Assembly (NCBI GenBank): GCA_041627475.1
Contig: JBFKQZ010000037.1
Coordinates: 1-17,096 of the forward strand
DNA: 17,096 nt
Reading direction: 5' to 3'
Source: JBFGFG01 sp041627475
Lineage (GTDB): Bacteria > Actinomycetota > Nitriliruptoria > Nitriliruptorales > Nitriliruptoraceae
The translations under genes were made by a program, and so were the position numbers. The notes under the pieces are model-generated. The model had not been told where the DNA came from, made no database searches, and saw only the letters and a list, made by a program, of their open reading frames with translations. This document shows positions 15,354-17,096 of this stretch, in pieces. Positions within the stretch are counted from its first letter, which is position 1; each line of letters opens with the position of its first letter.

Positions 15354-15812
15354 TCAGCGCTCGACGAGCACGGTGACGGGCCCGTCGTTGACCAGCTCCA
15401 CCTGCATGTCGGCGCCGAAGAGACCCGTCGCGGTGTCGAGCCCGAGCTCCTGGAGCCGCGCGACCACGGCGTCGACCAGCGGTTCGGCCTGCTCGGGGCG
15501 GGCGGCGTCGACCCACGACGGTCGACGGCCCTTGGCGGTGCGGCCGTAGAGGGTGAACTGGCTGACGACGAGCACGGCCGCGCCGCGCTCCAGCGCAGAG
15601 CGCTCCATCGTCGCGTGCGCGTCGTCAGGGTCGCGCAGGATCCGGAGGTTGGCGATCTTGTCCGCCACCCAGACAGCATCCTCGGGACCATCGTCGTGCG
15701 TGACCCCCAGCAGGACGCAGAGCGCAGGTCGGTCGTCCGCGCCGACGCTGCCGACGACCTCGCCCTCGACCCGGACCACTGCCCGGGTGACGCGCTGGAC
15801 GACGGCCCTCAC
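15354..15812 (-). CDS. dtd: D-aminoacyl-tRNA deacylase
   Basis: Hydrolyses D-aminoacyl-tRNAs (and mischarged Gly-tRNA-Ala in known members), protecting translation from D-amino acids; cytoplasmic homodimer. The 152 residues equal the family length. Diagnostic motifs are MRAVVQRVTRA at the start, SQFTLYG (89-95), the RRPSW segment, and MQVELVNDGPVTVLVE near the C-terminus, including the Gly-cisPro (GPVT) used for chiral rejection. The GTG start overlaps the argH stop by 4 bp (GTGA), so translation is probably coupled. The next gene begins 2 bp after its stop. Confidence 0.97.
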   Translation of the reverse strand: MRAVVQRVTRAVVRVEGEVVGSVGADDRPALCVLLGVTHDDGPEDAVWVADKIANLRILRDPDDAHATMERSALERGAAVLVVSQFTLYGRTAKGRRPSWVDAARPEQAEPLVDAVVARLQELGLDTATGLFGADMQVELVNDGPVTVLVER

Positions 15813-17096
15813 GAACCGATCGCGGCTCGTGCGGCCGCGAGCTGGGCCTCGACCGACGAGGTGGCGGTGCCGAGGCTGGCGGTGCGACGCTCGACGGCCT
15901 GGCGGACGTCGAGCAGGTCGGCGACGTCCGCGTCGAGCGCCTCGTGCGCCGCGGCGAGGTCCTCCCCCGTCAGCACGTCCAGGTCACCGCCGCGCTCCTC
16001 CGCGACACGGACCAGTCGGCCGGCCACCTCGTGGGCCTCGCGGAACGGCACCCCGCGGCGGGCGAGCTCCTCGGCGAGGTCGGTGGCGAGGCTGAAGCCA
16101 CCTGCCGCTGCGGCCTCGAGTCGCTCCTCGTCGAACGTGAGGCTGGCGACGGTGCCGGCGAGGGCGGGCAGGACCAGCTGGAGCGTGTCGACGGCGTCGA
16201 ACACCGGCTCCTTGTCCTCCTGCAGGTCACGGTTGTAGGTGAGCGGCAGGCCCTTGGTCAGCGTCAGCATGGTGGTGAGGTCGCCGACCAGCCGCGCGGC
16301 CTTGCCACGGACGAGCTCGGCGGTGTCGGGGTTTCGCTTCTGCGGCATGATCGAGCTGCCGGTCGTCCACGGGTCGCCGGGTCTGGCGAACCCGAACTCG
16401 GCGCTGGCCCACAGCACCAGCTCCTCCCCCAGCCGGGAGCACGTGACGCCGAGGATCGCGCAGGCGGCGAGGAACTCGGCGGCGAGGTCGCGGCTGGCGA
16501 CGGCGTCCATGGAGTTGTGCGCGACCCGACTGAAGCCGAGGTCGGCCGCCGTGCGTGCGGGGTCGATCGGCAGGGTCGTGCCGGCCATGGCCCCGGCACC
16601 GAGCACCGACTCGTCCGCCCGGTCGGCGAAGTCGGTCAGGCGACCGACGTCGCGCTCGAGCATCCAGACCCAGCTGAGCAGGGCGTGACTGAGCAGCACC
16701 GGCTGGCCGCGCTGCAGGTGGGTCATCCCGGGGGCGAGCACGCCGAGGTGCTCCTCGGCCTGGTCGCACAGGGCGCGCTGCAGGTTGCGCACGTGGTCGA
16801 CGAGCACGGCCGTCCGCCGCCGGAGGTACAGGCGCAGGTCACCGGCGATCTGGTCGTTGCGGCTGCGTCCGGCACGGAGCTTGCCCCCCAGCGGTCCGAG
16901 CTCCTCGACCAGCCAGCGCTCGATCGCGCCGTGCACGTCCTCGTCGTCGGCGGTCAACGGGAACTCGTCGTGGGCGAACAGCTCCTTCGCCTCGCGGAGG
17001 CTGGCGACCATCCGCTCGTGCTCGTCCTCGTCGAGGATGCCGATCCGGTGCAGCTCACCGGCATGGGCGATCGATCCGTCCAGGTCTTCGGCCCAC
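15809..17096 (-). CDS. argH: Argininosuccinate lyase, N-terminus cut by window
   Basis: The last step of arginine synthesis: argininosuccinate to arginine and fumarate; cytoplasmic homotetramer of the fumarase/aspartase superfamily. About 428 residues are present and the frame is open through the window edge. The visible start reads WAEDLDGSIAHAGELHRIGI, so only some 25-40 N-terminal residues are missing. Family motifs are RAGRSRNDQ, TGMTHLQRGQPV (His region) and the signature loop TGSSIMPQKRNPD, which contains the catalytic Ser. The C-terminal segment is complete and stops at 15809, overlapping dtd by 4 bp. It is the first visible gene of the argH-dtd-methyltransferase-polX-mpg operon; other arg genes may lie beyond the window. 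Confidence 0.98.
   Translation of the reverse strand, partial: WAEDLDGSIAHAGELHRIGILDEDEHERMVASLREAKELFAHDEFPLTADDEDVHGAIERWLVEELGPLGGKLRAGRSRNDQIAGDLRLYLRRRTAVLVDHVRNLQRALCDQAEEHLGVLAPGMTHLQRGQPVLLSHALLSWVWMLERDVGRLTDFADRADESVLGAGAMAGTTLPIDPARTAADLGFSRVAHNSMDAVASRDLAAEFLAACAILGVTCSRLGEELVLWASAEFGFARPGDPWTTGSSIMPQKRNPDTAELVRGKAARLVGDLTTMLTLTKGLPLTYNRDLQEDKEPVFDAVDTLQLVLPALAGTVASLTFDEERLEAAAAGGFSLATDLAEELARRGVPFREAHEVAGRLVRVAEERGGDLDVLTGEDLAAAHEALDADVADLLDVRQAVERRTASLGTATSSVEAQLAAARAAIGS

Noticed and set aside
12748..15549. A 933-codon open frame on the plus strand antisense to polX, the methyltransferase and dtd
   Set aside because: It is the complement-frame shadow of well-identified genes in GC-rich DNA. 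Its translation is a Val/Asp/Arg-rich mix with no domain.

Overview
The window comes from a high-GC, Gram-positive-type bacterium, most likely a member of the Actinomycetota. The evidence is a partial 16S rRNA gene with actinobacterial character, an actinobacterial-style boxA motif (CCTTGAGAACT...) in the rRNA leader, very strong G/C preference at third codon positions, frequent GTG starts, and a PASTA-tailed penicillin-binding protein. The 16S fragment looks like a deep-branching class such as Nitriliruptoria or Euzebyia, but I cannot place it without a search.

Layout. (1) 1-460: the 5' third of a 16S rRNA gene on the minus strand. Upstream (461-1105) lie a structured leader with a boxA-like element and several perfect hairpins, and three promoter-like modules about 119 bp apart. 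(2) 1242-1577: a small two-helix membrane protein on the plus strand. It ends at a 12-bp-stem bidirectional terminator (1598-1625). (3) 7792 down to 1644, minus strand: a complete five-gene HAAT/Liv-type ABC importer operon in the order binding lipoprotein, livH, livM, livG, livF, with gaps of 3-31 bp. Several subunits are unusual. The binding protein has a roughly 110-residue Gly/Thr linker, LivM has an extra ~100-residue block, and LivF has a ~150-residue acidic N-terminal extension. (4) 9353-7887, minus strand: a secreted, C-terminally membrane-anchored protein of unknown function, 94 bp upstream of the importer and possibly working with it at the cell surface. (5) 9619-12048, plus strand: a class A penicillin-binding protein with glycosyltransferase, transpeptidase and two PASTA domains. 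It carries an apparent lipobox and a possible leaderless GTG start. (6) 17096 down to 12053, minus strand: a compact operon of argH (5' end cut by the window), dtd, a putative methyltransferase, polX and mpg, with overlaps or very short gaps. It combines arginine synthesis, D-aminoacyl-tRNA proofreading and base-excision repair.

How the genes fit together. The importer genes form one transport machine: an extracytoplasmic receptor, two permeases and two ATPases. Its substrate cannot be read from sequence; branched-chain amino acids, amides or urea-like compounds are family options. PolX and Mpg would supply consecutive base-excision repair steps and appear translationally coupled. I saw no CRISPR array, tRNA gene, insertion sequence or phage gene. 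The most unusual material is the accessory sequence on the Liv-type transporter and its surface-protein neighbour, the lipobox on the class A PBP, and the periodic rRNA promoter array.
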